Origin: Rhizobiaceae bacterium CPCC 101076
Lineage (GTDB): Bacteria > Pseudomonadota > Alphaproteobacteria > Rhizobiales > Methylopilaceae
Reading direction: 5' to 3'
Length of the DNA stretch: 64,000 nucleotides
Assembly (NCBI GenBank): GCA_003347645.1
Contig: QDFX01000008.1
Span: 1-64,000 of the forward strand
Program-made: the position numbers and the translations under genes
Notes under the pieces: model-generated
Databases searched by the model: none
The model's input: only the letters and a program-made list of their open reading frames with translations
Told to the model about the DNA's origin: nothing
Shown: one piece after another, positions 1 through 9,527 of the stretch
Layout: each line of letters starts with the position of its first letter
Numbering within the stretch: position 1 is the first letter of the stretch

Positions 1-1
1 G

Positions 2-493
2 CTGATGAAGTTCACCGACTTTGACGGCGACGCCATCGACCTTGCCGCCGGCTCGTTCACCGTCAACGTCATCGACGAGCAGGGGGGTGGAAACGACACC
101 TTCGCATTTCCTGCCGGTTATGAAGAGATTTGGCGCTCATTTGACAGCGCAAGCATGCTCGACCACGACATTGCGGGTCCATTGGATGGAGCGCGCCTCG
201 GTCCTCAGGCTGCAGACGATCAGTTTATCTTTGAGACGAGCGCACTGGCGAATATCGACGTTCGTGATTTGATTTTGGAATCGCAGGGCGATGACGGCAT
301 CGATTTGGCGGACATCTTCGGCGGCTTTCAAGCGGAAGCAAGCACCTTAGCGACGAATGAAGCAAGCCCATCTTCAGATCACAAAGATGGATTCGGTATC
401 GGTGCGGATACCGCATCGTTTGCCATGCTGACCGTAAATGCCGGGATAGAGATCCTATACAAAGAGGATCACAGCGCGGGTAGCTCTACCTAA
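2..493 (+). CDS. C-terminal part of a large calcium-binding/VCBS-type exoprotein (partial)
   Basis: The reading frame is open to the left edge of the window, so this is only the last ~160 residues of a longer protein. The opening residues (FTDFDGDAIDLAAGSFTVNV) resemble the end of a VCBS/cadherin-like repeat. The tail has the shape of type I secretion substrates: an acidic stretch (QFIFETSALANIDVRDLI, then DDGIDLADIFGGF) followed by a short polar end with few basic residues. The next gene downstream is another secreted repeat protein on the same strand, 170 bp away, so both may be exported by the same kind of ABC transporter, which is not in this window. The family is inferred from composition and motif style only; no enzymatic domain is visible in this fragment. 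Confidence 0.6.
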   Translation: MMKFTDFDGDAIDLAAGSFTVNVIDEQGGGNDTFAFPAGYEEIWRSFDSASMLDHDIAGPLDGARLGPQAADDQFIFETSALANIDVRDLILESQGDDGIDLADIFGGFQAEASTLATNEASPSSDHKDGFGIGADTASFAMLTVNAGIEILYKEDHSAGSST

Positions 494-663
494 TATTGAT
501 TTCCAGAGAGAGATGTACAGAGCGTAGTTATTATGCTCTATCGGGAAAACATGAGCCATTATCTGCAGAAATATCTTCCGCAATACGTTGTCACCGTAAT
601 GTAGTGATAATGCAATTACGCTTATCGCCTGATGTATCGTCAATTTACGTTCAGGGGAGCAAA

Positions 664-3600
664 ATGGTGCGTCTGCTGGAAGAGAGTTTCGACGGGTTTA
701 CTGCCGGCGGATTGGCTCCAATTCCAGAGGCGGGCCAGCTCGACTCCGACGTCTGGCGTGCGACCGGCCTGAGCGACGAGGCCGATCCGCAGTTCGGCGG
801 CACCTACAGCTCGACCTCAGGCGATTCCGATTTCGGACGCGGCGTCATCAGCGGCGATCCGACCACGGCCGGCCTTTACGCGCTTGCAGCAGCGACGCCG
901 GGTAACGGCGCGGCCCTGATGTACCAGGCGACCGCGGCCGAAGGCCGTGAGGACGGCGCGATCCAGGCGCGGGTGCAGAACACGACCGGTTCGGTTCTGG
1001 ACGCAGTGACGATCGGCTTCGACTGGGCGTTCCGCAACACCGGCGACCGCGCATCGAGTCTCGTCTTCGAATATTCGACCGATGGTGGCGTCACCTTCAC
1101 GGCGGTGCCGGCCGGCGCCTTCGCGACCCCGGCCGCGCAGTCCGGGCAGACCGCCCTCTACGACAGCAATACCGGAGCGAACGCGCTCAACCTGTCGGGC
1201 CTCGGAATTGCCGCAGACGGGTTCCTCGACCTGCGCTGGCGCCACGACACCTCGACCGGCGGCGGCAATGTCGACGAATTCGGCATCGACAACGTCACGG
1301 TCGACACCGTGGGCGGCGGCGAGACCGGCACCCGCGTTTCGATCGGCGATGCCACGATCGTCGAGGGCGATGACGGCACCCAGACCCTGACCTTCACCGT
1401 GACGCGCAGCGACAATAGCGGCGCGTTCGCCGTCGATTACGCGACCTCGGGCGGCACGGCGACGGCCGGCGAGGACTACGACGCGACGAACGGCACGGTG
1501 AGCTTCGCCGCCGGCGGCGACCTCACGCAGACCGTGTCCGTCACGATCAGGGGCGACACAGTTTCCGAGGCGAACGAGACCTTCAACGTCAACCTCGGCA
1601 ATGTCGTGAACCAGAGCGGCGAGGCGATCCTTGCCGACGGCTCGGCGACCGGCACGATCCAGAACGACGACGTCACCAAGATCAGCCAGATCCAGGGCAC
1701 GGGCGCGGCGAGCACCATGGTCGGCCAGATCGTGACGGTCGAGGCGATCGTGGTCGGCGACTTCCAGAACGGTGACGCCGACGGCGGGCGCAATCTCGGC
1801 GGCTTCTATCTCCAGGAAGAGCTGGTCGACCAGGACGGCAATGCCCTGTCCTCCGAAGGCGTCTTCGTGTTCGGCGGCGATGCCGCCGGCCTGAACGTCG
1901 GCGACCGCGTCCGCGTCACCGCCACGGTCACCGAGAACTTCGGCCTGACGCAGCTCAACGCGACCAATGTCACCGTGGTGGAGGCCGGCGCCGTCGCCGA
2001 CATCAACACGATGGCGGTCGAGATCGACCTGCCGTCCGCCGGCGTGACGTTGAACCAGAACGGCCAGTACCAGCCTGACCTCGAAGCCTATGAAGGCATG
2101 CTGGTCACGATTCCCGAGACGCTGACCATCAGCGAGCAGTTCAACCTCGACCGCTTCAACGAGATCAAGCTCGTGGCCGGCGACCGCGAGGCGCAGTTCA
2201 CCCACGACAACGAGCCGGACGCGGCGGGTTATCAGCAGCACCTGCAGGAGCTCGGCAGCCGCACCATCACCTATGACGACGGCCTGAATACGCAGAATCA
2301 GCCGATCGGCAATCTCGACGGCTTCGGCCCGGACTACGACACCGCGAACGCGCCGCGCATGGGCGACACCGTGACCGGCCTGACCGGCGTGCTGGACTAT
2401 CAGTGGGCCGGCGCTTCCGCATCGGGCTCGACCTGGCGTGTTCGTTCGGTCGAGGAAGGCGCGAACGAATTCGTCAGCGCCAATCCACGTGAAGATGCGC
2501 CGGAGGACGTCGGTGGACGTCTCAAGGTCGCGAGCTTCAACGTTCTCAACTATTTCAAGATGATCGACTCGATCCAGGAAGGTTCGGGCTCTCCCGACAA
2601 TCCGGGCGACAACACTGCCGGCGGCTTCGATCCGCGTGGCGCCGACGGCATTGCCGAGTTCGATCGCCAGACCGAGAAGCTCGTCAACGTGCTGGCGACG
2701 CTCGACGCGGACGTGCTCGGCCTGCTCGAGATCGAGAACGATTTCCTGCTCGGCTCAAGCGGCAACGCGCTGCAATATCTCGTCGACAAGCTGAACGAGA
2801 AGCTCGGCAGCGATGTCTATGCCTGCGTTGATCCCGGCCAGCAATTCGTCGGCGGCGACGCGATCGCGGTGGCCTGCATCTACAAGCAGTCGACTGTTGC
2901 GGTGTCCGGCAACGTCGCGATCCTCGACGACAGCCAGGTCTCGGCGGAGCTTCTCGACCAGAGCGAGCTCGGCGCCATCTTCAACGGCGTCAACACCAGC
3001 CGCGCCGCACTCGCGGTAACCTTCGAGGAACTCTCAACGGGCTACGAATTCACCGCGGCGGTCAATCATCTGAAGTCCAAGAGCGCCTCGGCAGACGCCC
3101 CGCCGACCGGTGCCGACGCGGACGCGCTCGACGGCCAGGGCGCTTGGACGAACCAGCGCGAGCTGGCGGCCACCGCCCTGACGCACTGGATCGCCACCGA
3201 TCCAACGGGTTCGGGCGACAAGGACGTGCTGCTGCTCGGCGACTTCAACTCCTACTTCCGCGAAGACACGATCGATCTGATCAAGAGCGCGGGTTACGAG
3301 AACCTCCAGGAGCGCCTGGAAGACCCGTATTCCTATGTGTTCGACGGCCAAACCGGCTCACTCGACTACATCTTCGCCAATGGCGACCTCGCCGGCGAAA
3401 TCACGGGCGTCACCGAATGGCACATCAACTCCGATGAGGCCGACGGGCTCGACTACAACACCGATTTCGGACGCGACCCCGACATTTTCGACCCGGATTC
3501 CGTTGTCCGCGTCTCCGATCACGATCCCATCATCATCGGCCTCAATCTTACCGAGGAGGAAGCCCCCGTGGCTGAGAACTTCAAGCTCCAGATCCTGCAC

Positions 3601-6261
3601 GCATCCGACTTCGAAGCCGGCCTCGGCGCCGTCGACCGCGCGAAATATTTCGGCGCCATCGTCGACTATCTCGAGGATACCGAAGAAAACTCGATCACGC
3701 TGTCGTCCGGCGACAATTATCTGCCGAGCCCGTTCTTCAACGCGGGCGGCGATCCGGCGATGAAGGAAGCGATCGAGACGGCGCTAGAGGATTATTACGA
3801 CCTCGCGCCGGGCACGCTGAACCTCGGCGCCAGCGTCGGCCGCGCCGACATGGCGATCCTGAACATGCTCGGCATCCAGGCCTCCGCCATCGGCAATCAC
3901 GAATACGATGCCGGCACCCGCGAGTTCCAGAACATCATCGGCCGCACCAATGTGGTCGACGGTGCGAGCGCCGGCTGGCTCGGCGCGCAGTTCCCCTATC
4001 TCTCGGCGAACACCGACTTCTCGGGCGATCCGAACCTGAACCCGCTCTACACGTCGGAAATCCGCGACGCCGCCAGCTATAATATCGACCCGACCGTCGA
4101 TCTGCCCGGCAGCCCGACCGGCCTGTCGGCCAAGAAGATCGCGCCGGCCACGATCATCACCGAGAACGGCGAGAAGATCGGCGTCGTCGGCGCGACGACC
4201 CAGATCGTCCAGAGCATCTCCTCGACCGGCGGTATCGAGATCATCGGCGACAATGTCGACGACATGCCGGCTTTGGCGGCGATCCTGCAGCCGACGATCG
4301 ATGCGATGCTCGCGCAGGGCGTCAACAAGATCATCCTGGTCAGCCATTTGCAGCAGCTCGCTCTGGAAAAAGCGCTGGCTCCGCTGCTGCACGGCGTCGA
4401 CATCATCATTGCCGGCGGCTCGCACACGCTGCTCGCCGACGCGACCGACGACCTGCTGCCGGATGACACGGCGGTGGACACCTATCCGCTCCTGACCACG
4501 AACGCCGACGGCAAGGCGCTGGCGATCGTCAACACCGACAGCGAATACTCGTATGTCGGCCGCCTGGTCGTCGAGTTCGACGAGAACGGCGACCTGATCG
4601 CCGACAGCGTGGACCCGAATGTAAGCGGCGCCTATGCCGCGGACCAGGAAACGGTCGACGAGCTCTATTCCAACCCGCTCGACATTGACGGCGACGGCAC
4701 CACCGACACGGCCTTTGAGCACGGCAGCCGCGGCGACCTGATCGGCGATGTGACCAATGCGGTCGATGCGATCATCACCGCCCAGGACGGCAATATCTTC
4801 GGCAGCTCGGAAGTCTATCTTGAAGGCCGCCGCGAAGAGATCCGCCAGCAGGAAACCAATCTCGGCAACCTCTCGGCCGACGCCAATCTCTGGTACGCCC
4901 AGCAGGTCGACGACACCGTCCTGATCTCGATCAAGAACGGCGGCGGCGTGCGTGACTCCATCGGCCGCGTCGAAGCGGTCGGTGGTTCCTCGCAGGAACT
5001 GCCCCCGGCGGCCAACCCGGACGCCGGCAAGCAGGAAGGCGAAATCTCGCAGCTCGACATCGCCAACTCGCTGCGCTTCAACAACGCGCTCTCGCTCGTC
5101 ACGGTGACGGCCGCTCAGCTCCTGTTGGTGCTCGAGCATGCGGTTGCCGCGACCACGTCGACGGCGACGCCGGGCCAGTTCGCCCAGATCGGCGGCGTCT
5201 CGTTCAGCTTCGACGACGACCTGCCGACGGGCCAGCGCGTCCTCTCGGCGGCGCTGATCGACGAAAACGGCAACCCGACCATGGCTCTCGTCGAGAACGG
5301 CGAACTCGTCGTCGATCCGGCGCAGGCCTTCCGTCTGGTGACGCTGAGCTTCCTCCTGACCGGTGGCGACAGCTATCCCTTCGCCCAGTTCATTGCGGCC
5401 AATCCGGCCTTCGCGAATGTTGTCAACCTGACCCCGGACCTCGTTCCGGATGCCGACCAGGTCGCCAATTTCGCAGCCGAAGGCACCGAGCAGGACGCCT
5501 TTGCGGAATATCTCGCCGAGCACTATTCGGAGCAGGCCTATAACGAGGTCGATACCGACCGCACCGGTGACACCCGCATTCAGAACCTCGATTTTCGCGA
5601 CGACACCGTGCTCCAAGCGGAAGGTATCGTACAAAATGGAGGCGCTGGCTCGGATACGATTGTCGGCGGCTTGGGTGACGATGTGATTTCGGGGGGCGGT
5701 GGCAACGATGCGTTGCGAGGGCATGCCGGAGATGACGAGCTGCGAGGGGATCTCGGACATGACGAACTCAACGGAGGATCTGGCGATGATTTCCTGAGTG
5801 GAGGTGCCGGAGATGATCAGTTTTTCGGAGGATCTGGCGACGATATACTTTTGGGTGGGATGCGAAATGACGTCCTGAACGGCGGAGATGGCGACGACGT
5901 TCTTGTCGGCGGCGGAAATAACGACGTTATGAGCGGCGGTGAAGGCGCCGATACCTTTATCTTTGGCCCCGAGTTCGGCCGCGATCGCATCGTCGATTTC
6001 GATCCAAATTTCGATACTATTGGTATTGTCCAGGAGCTCTCGGAGAGCTTCGACGTCTATACAAATTTCCTCGACCTACACGCGAGCAACGTGAGCTACA
6101 GCGTTAAAAATGTTGATCTCAACAAAGATCGTTTGGCAGATGGCGTCGAGATTGCGTCAGCGGCATTCGGAAGCGTTGTCTTGGAAAATTGGACAGTGCA
6201 AAGCTTAACCGCAGCAGGACATCTGAGCGACGGCCATATTGTTGGAGGATGGATCGGGTAA
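664..6261 (+). CDS. Secreted ExeM/NucH-type endonuclease fused to 5'-nucleotidase, with RTX repeats
   Basis: A 1865-residue protein. The start at 664 is chosen because AGGGGAGC lies just upstream; the frame is open to 496, but that part is AT-rich and looks non-coding. Domains in order: N-terminal beta region; Calx-beta (about 223-335, VSIGDATIVEGDDG); OB-like segment (about 338-450); endonuclease/exonuclease/phosphatase domain (about 618-960) with SFNVLNYF, LLEIEND, HLKSKS, LLGDFNSY and RVSDHDPI; 5'-nucleotidase (about 975-1630) with SGDNY, GNHEYD and GGSHT plus its C-terminal domain; GGxGxDxxx hemolysin-type calcium repeats (about 1659-1762); C-terminal secretion tail. The likely role is extracellular DNA cutting followed by nucleotide dephosphorylation, that is nutrient scavenging or biofilm eDNA turnover. 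The usual D-x-H metal motif of the nucleotidase reads D-F-E. Export is probably type I, since RTX repeats are present and no signal peptide is seen. Confidence 0.9.
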   Translation: MVRLLEESFDGFTAGGLAPIPEAGQLDSDVWRATGLSDEADPQFGGTYSSTSGDSDFGRGVISGDPTTAGLYALAAATPGNGAALMYQATAAEGREDGAIQARVQNTTGSVLDAVTIGFDWAFRNTGDRASSLVFEYSTDGGVTFTAVPAGAFATPAAQSGQTALYDSNTGANALNLSGLGIAADGFLDLRWRHDTSTGGGNVDEFGIDNVTVDTVGGGETGTRVSIGDATIVEGDDGTQTLTFTVTRSDNSGAFAVDYATSGGTATAGEDYDATNGTVSFAAGGDLTQTVSVTIRGDTVSEANETFNVNLGNVVNQSGEAILADGSATGTIQNDDVTKISQIQGTGAASTMVGQIVTVEAIVVGDFQNGDADGGRNLGGFYLQEELVDQDGNALSSEGVFVFGGDAAGLNVGDRVRVTATVTENFGLTQLNATNVTVVEAGAVADINTMAVEIDLPSAGVTLNQNGQYQPDLEAYEGMLVTIPETLTISEQFNLDRFNEIKLVAGDREAQFTHDNEPDAAGYQQHLQELGSRTITYDDGLNTQNQPIGNLDGFGPDYDTANAPRMGDTVTGLTGVLDYQWAGASASGSTWRVRSVEEGANEFVSANPREDAPEDVGGRLKVASFNVLNYFKMIDSIQEGSGSPDNPGDNTAGGFDPRGADGIAEFDRQTEKLVNVLATLDADVLGLLEIENDFLLGSSGNALQYLVDKLNEKLGSDVYACVDPGQQFVGGDAIAVACIYKQSTVAVSGNVAILDDSQVSAELLDQSELGAIFNGVNTSRAALAVTFEELSTGYEFTAAVNHLKSKSASADAPPTGADADALDGQGAWTNQRELAATALTHWIATDPTGSGDKDVLLLGDFNSYFREDTIDLIKSAGYENLQERLEDPYSYVFDGQTGSLDYIFANGDLAGEITGVTEWHINSDEADGLDYNTDFGRDPDIFDPDSVVRVSDHDPIIIGLNLTEEEAPVAENFKLQILHASDFEAGLGAVDRAKYFGAIVDYLEDTEENSITLSSGDNYLPSPFFNAGGDPAMKEAIETALEDYYDLAPGTLNLGASVGRADMAILNMLGIQASAIGNHEYDAGTREFQNIIGRTNVVDGASAGWLGAQFPYLSANTDFSGDPNLNPLYTSEIRDAASYNIDPTVDLPGSPTGLSAKKIAPATIITENGEKIGVVGATTQIVQSISSTGGIEIIGDNVDDMPALAAILQPTIDAMLAQGVNKIILVSHLQQLALEKALAPLLHGVDIIIAGGSHTLLADATDDLLPDDTAVDTYPLLTTNADGKALAIVNTDSEYSYVGRLVVEFDENGDLIADSVDPNVSGAYAADQETVDELYSNPLDIDGDGTTDTAFEHGSRGDLIGDVTNAVDAIITAQDGNIFGSSEVYLEGRREEIRQQETNLGNLSADANLWYAQQVDDTVLISIKNGGGVRDSIGRVEAVGGSSQELPPAANPDAGKQEGEISQLDIANSLRFNNALSLVTVTAAQLLLVLEHAVAATTSTATPGQFAQIGGVSFSFDDDLPTGQRVLSAALIDENGNPTMALVENGELVVDPAQAFRLVTLSFLLTGGDSYPFAQFIAANPAFANVVNLTPDLVPDADQVANFAAEGTEQDAFAEYLAEHYSEQAYNEVDTDRTGDTRIQNLDFRDDTVLQAEGIVQNGGAGSDTIVGGLGDDVISGGGGNDALRGHAGDDELRGDLGHDELNGGSGDDFLSGGAGDDQFFGGSGDDILLGGMRNDVLNGGDGDDVLVGGGNNDVMSGGEGADTFIFGPEFGRDRIVDFDPNFDTIGIVQELSESFDVYTNFLDLHASNVSYSVKNVDLNKDRLADGVEIASAAFGSVVLENWTVQSLTAAGHLSDGHIVGGWIG

Positions 6262-6313
6262 AGGCGCTGTTCGGCGTATTTTTAGCGGCACAATGCCACT
6301 CTTCCAAAGAAAT

Positions 6314-6338
6314 CCTGTCGCTCACGACAGGGTTTTTT
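6314..6338 (+). terminator. Rho-independent terminator after the nuclease/nucleotidase gene
   Basis: A perfect 7-bp stem (CCTGTCG/CGACAGG) with a CTCA loop is followed by six T residues. It lies 53 bp after the stop codon of the large exoprotein gene and reads in its direction. Confidence 0.85.
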
Positions 6339-6462
6339 GGGATCGACGAAACGGACCTCCTCTCCAAGATGGCCAGCGGCTTTTGGGCTGCACGCAACTT
6401 ACGCCGTCAGAAATGATCCGGCACGGGCGCTTACTCTGGCTGGGGTCGGCCGCTTCAGGCTG

Positions 6463-6975
6463 TCACTGTGATAGCCGGGTACTGTTCAATGGGATTGGCT
6501 TTAGGCCGAGTTCGATCACAACGTTACTGTCCTGAACGGATTGAGTCCTGATCTCATCCCCTCGAGCTAATAGCTCAGAAACTTGCTTTCGGAGCTGAGC
6601 TTTCCTCTCGGCCGTTAAAGAAGGCTCCGCCGGGAGAGTCTTCTGAAGAGCGTGCAAAGCTTCAGCGTGTTCATCGATCGCCTTCCACGGCGCGGGCAGC
6701 CAGCCGTTGTCATCTTCAGAACGTTCGAAGAAACATGTCTTCGAATACATCACCGGAATTCCGTCACCAGTATTTTCATCGTACTCGATTAATACTCGAT
6801 CGCCAGCGACTTTGGCGCTGATCTGTCGGTATGATGACGGATTATCCATCTGCCTTTTAATTATCTGCTCGCAAACAGCTGCGGCATCATCTCGGGCAGA
6901 ATTCCAGTAAAATGTGATTAGTGCAGCTGCAGGAGTTGCTACGAGGAGACTTGCTGCAAAGGCGCCTAACCTCAT
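6463..6975 (-). CDS. Hypothetical protein with N-terminal membrane anchor
   Basis: 170 residues, family not recognised. The N-terminus is a short hydrophobic segment (about residues 5-25, AFAASLLVATPAAALITFYW) that would act as signal anchor or signal peptide. The rest is soluble: a mixed alpha/beta part with two cysteines (CEQIIKRQ and KTCFFERSED), then a charged helical stretch (about 110-150, AERKAQLRKQVSELLARGDEIRTQ) that may form a coiled coil. Base composition is lower in GC than the core genes, in keeping with an accessory gene. It converges with the preceding exoprotein gene, and its 3' end is 125 bp from that gene's terminator. Product location is probably periplasmic, by inference from the N-terminus. 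Confidence 0.6.
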   Translation of the reverse strand: MRLGAFAASLLVATPAAALITFYWNSARDDAAAVCEQIIKRQMDNPSSYRQISAKVAGDRVLIEYDENTGDGIPVMYSKTCFFERSEDDNGWLPAPWKAIDEHAEALHALQKTLPAEPSLTAERKAQLRKQVSELLARGDEIRTQSVQDSNVVIELGLKPIPLNSTRLSQ

Positions 6976-7472
6976 TTCCTGCTCCTGAGTACATGTTGTT
7001 CTCCCAGTCGTGTTCTCCTGCCGACGAAGCGATCAAGAGCGAGGCAGCCGACTAAAGGTAAGAAAGGCGGCGGCGAGAGAGAAGGGCCTTCCTGCCGCAC
7101 ACCCCGCCGCGAGAGAATCGCATTACTCCCACGTTCTTCGTCGACCAGTTTTCCACAAAAGACGCCGCACGCTAAGAGCGTATCCATGGCGTAGCAATCG
7201 TTTGCAATCGCCACCACAATGCAGACGGCGATGCAACATTCCATCAAGCCGAGTACCTACCGCGACTAAACTAAACCGGAGCCGGTCGTGATGAATACCG
7301 CGACGAGTAACACTCTCTTCTACGCATAGGCCGGTCGAAGCGATGAGGGAGACTACGCACGCGGAATCGATCCCCCACAACGTTGAGCGAATCCGCCGAG
7401 TTCGCGCTTCAGGCCCGGCCAATGGGTTTATGGCGGGCTGCCATACTTAGGAGCTTGAAGAGGAGTATCCTG
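6976..7472. other. Intergenic stretch, nothing supported
   Basis: About 500 bases between a minus-strand hypothetical gene and a plus-strand acyltransferase. A minus-strand frame at 6972-7247 ends in an ATGA overlap with the gene at 6975, but its residue composition (Arg/Pro/Ser-rich) does not look like a protein. I see no RNA gene, repeat or clear promoter here. Confidence 0.5.
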
Positions 7473-8009
7473 GTGGGTTTCAAAGGCGTGTTACGGGTCC
7501 GATTGATGATAGAAACAATTTTGCTGGGCTTGGCCAACGCGCCTTTGCGCATACGGCGTTTAGATTTTCATAGGTGGCGTCTCTTGCGGCTCGCGGGCGT
7601 GCAGGCTCAAAAGTCCGAGATCAGAGGGCCACTTAACCTGACGCAGTTCGGCCGCCTTGAGCAAATTTGCATTGGCCGTAATACATTCATCAACGTTGGG
7701 TTGCGTATCGGTGTCGGAGGAGAAGCCACGGTATCCATCGGCGAGCACTGTGCCATCGGTCCCAATGTCAGCTTTGAGACAATGGGGCACAACCTGCGCT
7801 GGAGTTCCGAGAACGGATGGGGCGGCGAAGCCAAATCCATATCGGTAGGCGACAAGGTCTGGATCGGGGCGGGTGCGATTATTTTAGGCGGTGTTAGCAT
7901 AGGCGAGGGTGCGATGGTCGCCGCAGGTGCTGTCGTAAGCCGGGATGTCCCGCCCTATACTGTAGTTGGTGGTGTCCCAGCCAAGTACATTAAGGATGTG
8001 CCTCCCTGA
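7473..8009 (+). CDS. Left-handed beta-helix (hexapeptide) O-acyltransferase
   Basis: Belongs to the maltose/galactoside O-acetyltransferase-like (LbH_MAT_like) group. The C-terminal two thirds are hexapeptide repeats: ICIGRNTFINVG, VSIGEHCAIGPN, ISVGDKVWIGAGAIILGG, VSIGEGAMVAAGAVV, ending DVPPYTVVGGVPAKYIK, which is diagnostic of acetyl-CoA-dependent sugar acetyltransferases. The probable catalytic His is in ETMGHNLRW. The GTG start at 7473 (178 aa) has AGGAG 7 bases upstream. In-frame ATG 7422 and TTG 7383 would add 17 or 30 residues but have weaker ribosome-binding sites. It converges with a second, unrelated-looking acyltransferase at 8063. Together with the nearby glycosyltransferases this suggests decoration of a surface polysaccharide. 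Confidence 0.85.
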   Translation: MGFKGVLRVRLMIETILLGLANAPLRIRRLDFHRWRLLRLAGVQAQKSEIRGPLNLTQFGRLEQICIGRNTFINVGLRIGVGGEATVSIGEHCAIGPNVSFETMGHNLRWSSENGWGGEAKSISVGDKVWIGAGAIILGGVSIGEGAMVAAGAVVSRDVPPYTVVGGVPAKYIKDVPP

Positions 8010-8062
8010 GCCACGCAAGTCGACGGGAGACGCGACCCGCAAGCTAAGGCCGATGGCAGTCA

Positions 8063-8659
8063 CTAAGTCCATTCTGCCTTTCGGATCGGGCGGGCAGGCG
8101 TGCCAGCGGCGAGCATCCCGGAGGGGATGTCTTTAGTGACGACAGCGCCGGCCGCGATGATCGCACCATCTCCAATAGTAACGCCCTTCAGAACAGTCAC
8201 ATTCATCCCGATCCAGACATTGTCACCGATCCGGATGCCGGCAGAATCCTTGGCGCCACTTATGCTGTGTCCATCATCATCTCGGGCTTTGAAATAGGGG
8301 CCGATCGCAACGTTCTCGCCGATCGAAATTCGGCGCATGCAAGTGATGCGCGCCTCATTGTTGATGTAGCCGCTACCGAGCGACAGAACGGCGCCGGGAG
8401 CAAGTCCGACGCGAGCCCCCGACATGATGCGGAAGTAGCCGTTTACCTCGCAGCGGCTCCCACGCTTCATCAAGAACTGGGTTTCCTCGGGGTAGTTCCC
8501 TGACCACTGAAGGCCGACCAAGAGACGGCCAGATATTGCAAGTTCGCCTTTGAGCAAAAGCCTTGTTCGACGGCATGGGATTAGACTGGCGTTGCCGGTC
8601 CTGAGAGCCGCACGCGCCATGGCTAGCCATGAGATCTGTTGAATTGTATCTAGCCGCAT
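8063..8659 (-). CDS. WcaF-like hexapeptide acetyltransferase
   Basis: About 198 residues from the ATG at 8659 (MRLDTIQQISW); the frame is open upstream for 30 more codons that read poorly. Hexapeptide repeats run through the second half (SIGENVAIGPYFKARDDDGHSISG, GIRIGDNVWIGMNVTVLKGVTIGDGAIIAAGAVVTKDIPSGMLAAGTPARPIRK). The D-x-D-x-H segment before the final coils is the usual active-site loop. The family transfers acetyl groups to sugars during exopolysaccharide or LPS assembly. It is the last gene of a minus-strand set: GT2 (9528-10547), methyltransferase (8761-9489), then this gene 101 bp on. The arrangement suggests one polysaccharide-modification operon. Confidence 0.85.
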   Translation of the reverse strand: MRLDTIQQISWLAMARAALRTGNASLIPCRRTRLLLKGELAISGRLLVGLQWSGNYPEETQFLMKRGSRCEVNGYFRIMSGARVGLAPGAVLSLGSGYINNEARITCMRRISIGENVAIGPYFKARDDDGHSISGAKDSAGIRIGDNVWIGMNVTVLKGVTIGDGAIIAAGAVVTKDIPSGMLAAGTPARPIRKAEWT

Positions 8660-8760
8660 ACGGTCACAATAACGAAAAGACGAGAGGCCGCCACGCTCAT
8701 GCGGCGGACGTCCGCTATGCGATCTACGACCCCTCCGGGGCGTGCCCAAATGCTTGGGCG

Positions 8761-9489
8761 TCAGCCGGTCTTCTGGAAGGCCACCATGTCTCCTAGATCA
8801 ACGGCCATGAGCTTCGTTGCGACCGCGTCTGGAAGGTGGCGTAGGATTCCTTTCGTTGCCATTGGCCTTGCAGCGTTGGCAAGCATGGCTTTCGCCGGCG
8901 CACGTCGCCCGGCGTGGCGGGCATGAAATCTATATTTCTTGTTGCCAACGAGGTATTCGTAGATCGCTCGCGCCACCGTGTGCCAGGAGGCGTCGTCCAC
9001 CAGAATGTAGCCGCCCTTTCTAACAAGCCGGTCTGAGAAGAAGAGGTCCACAAGCGTGTACTCGAAGGTGTGGTCGCCATCGATAAACACGAGATCGAGG
9101 CTCTCCGGCATCTGCTTGGCCAATCGCGGGAGAGCAAACTCGGATCCTTCAGTCACGAGCTCGAAATGATCGAGGCCGGCCTTTCTCAAATGGAAGACGC
9201 CTAGCTCTTCCCATCCGCTGACTTGGAAGGGATCAACTATGGTGTGGTGAGCGCCGCTCCGAGCCTTGGTGCTCTCGCATATTGCGAGGGAAGAAAATCC
9301 GAGGGCGCAGCCGACTTCGAGCGTCCTGACGATCTCGGGGTCCGCGTTGATGATGTCGCTGATGAAGGAGGCATCCTCTCTGGAAACGCCGACGGTGGTC
9401 TGAAATATCCTGCCACTTGGTGCGGTGACAGAATGAGTGGAGAGAAGTTCGGTCAGTACAGCGTTCAAGCAATACCCCCCTTCAGACAT
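8761..9489 (-). CDS. Class I SAM-dependent methyltransferase (Methyltransf_24 type)
   Basis: 242 residues. The Rossmann SAM-binding motif is clear: TLEVGCALGFSSLAI (about 56-70, motif I) and an acidic residue at the end of beta 2 (HTIVDPFQ). The motif LDLVFIDGDHTFEYTLVDLFF (about 132-152), followed by LVRKGGYILVDDASWH, is the signature of the Methyltransf_24 group, often found in polysaccharide and rhamnosyl O-methyltransferase clusters. The gene lies 38 bp downstream of the GT2 gene on the same strand, so co-transcription is likely. The acceptor is probably a glycan or glycan precursor; that is inferred from context, not from the sequence. Confidence 0.85.
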   Translation of the reverse strand: MSEGGYCLNAVLTELLSTHSVTAPSGRIFQTTVGVSREDASFISDIINADPEIVRTLEVGCALGFSSLAICESTKARSGAHHTIVDPFQVSGWEELGVFHLRKAGLDHFELVTEGSEFALPRLAKQMPESLDLVFIDGDHTFEYTLVDLFFSDRLVRKGGYILVDDASWHTVARAIYEYLVGNKKYRFHARHAGRRAPAKAMLANAARPMATKGILRHLPDAVATKLMAVDLGDMVAFQKTG

Positions 9490-9527
9490 AGGAGGGCCGT
9501 CAACCTTCCGGTCGCCGACAGGTGATC

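Noticed and set aside
817-2241. Long minus-strand open frame antisense to the nuclease gene (also 3784-5760)
   Set aside because: Arg/Asp/Gly/Val-rich translation typical of a GC-rich antisense frame. The plus strand carries a full domain series.
6972-7247. 91-codon minus-strand frame ending in ATGA overlap with the gene at 6975
   Set aside because: Arg/Ser/Pro-rich middle part, no ribosome-binding site. Overlap alone is not enough.
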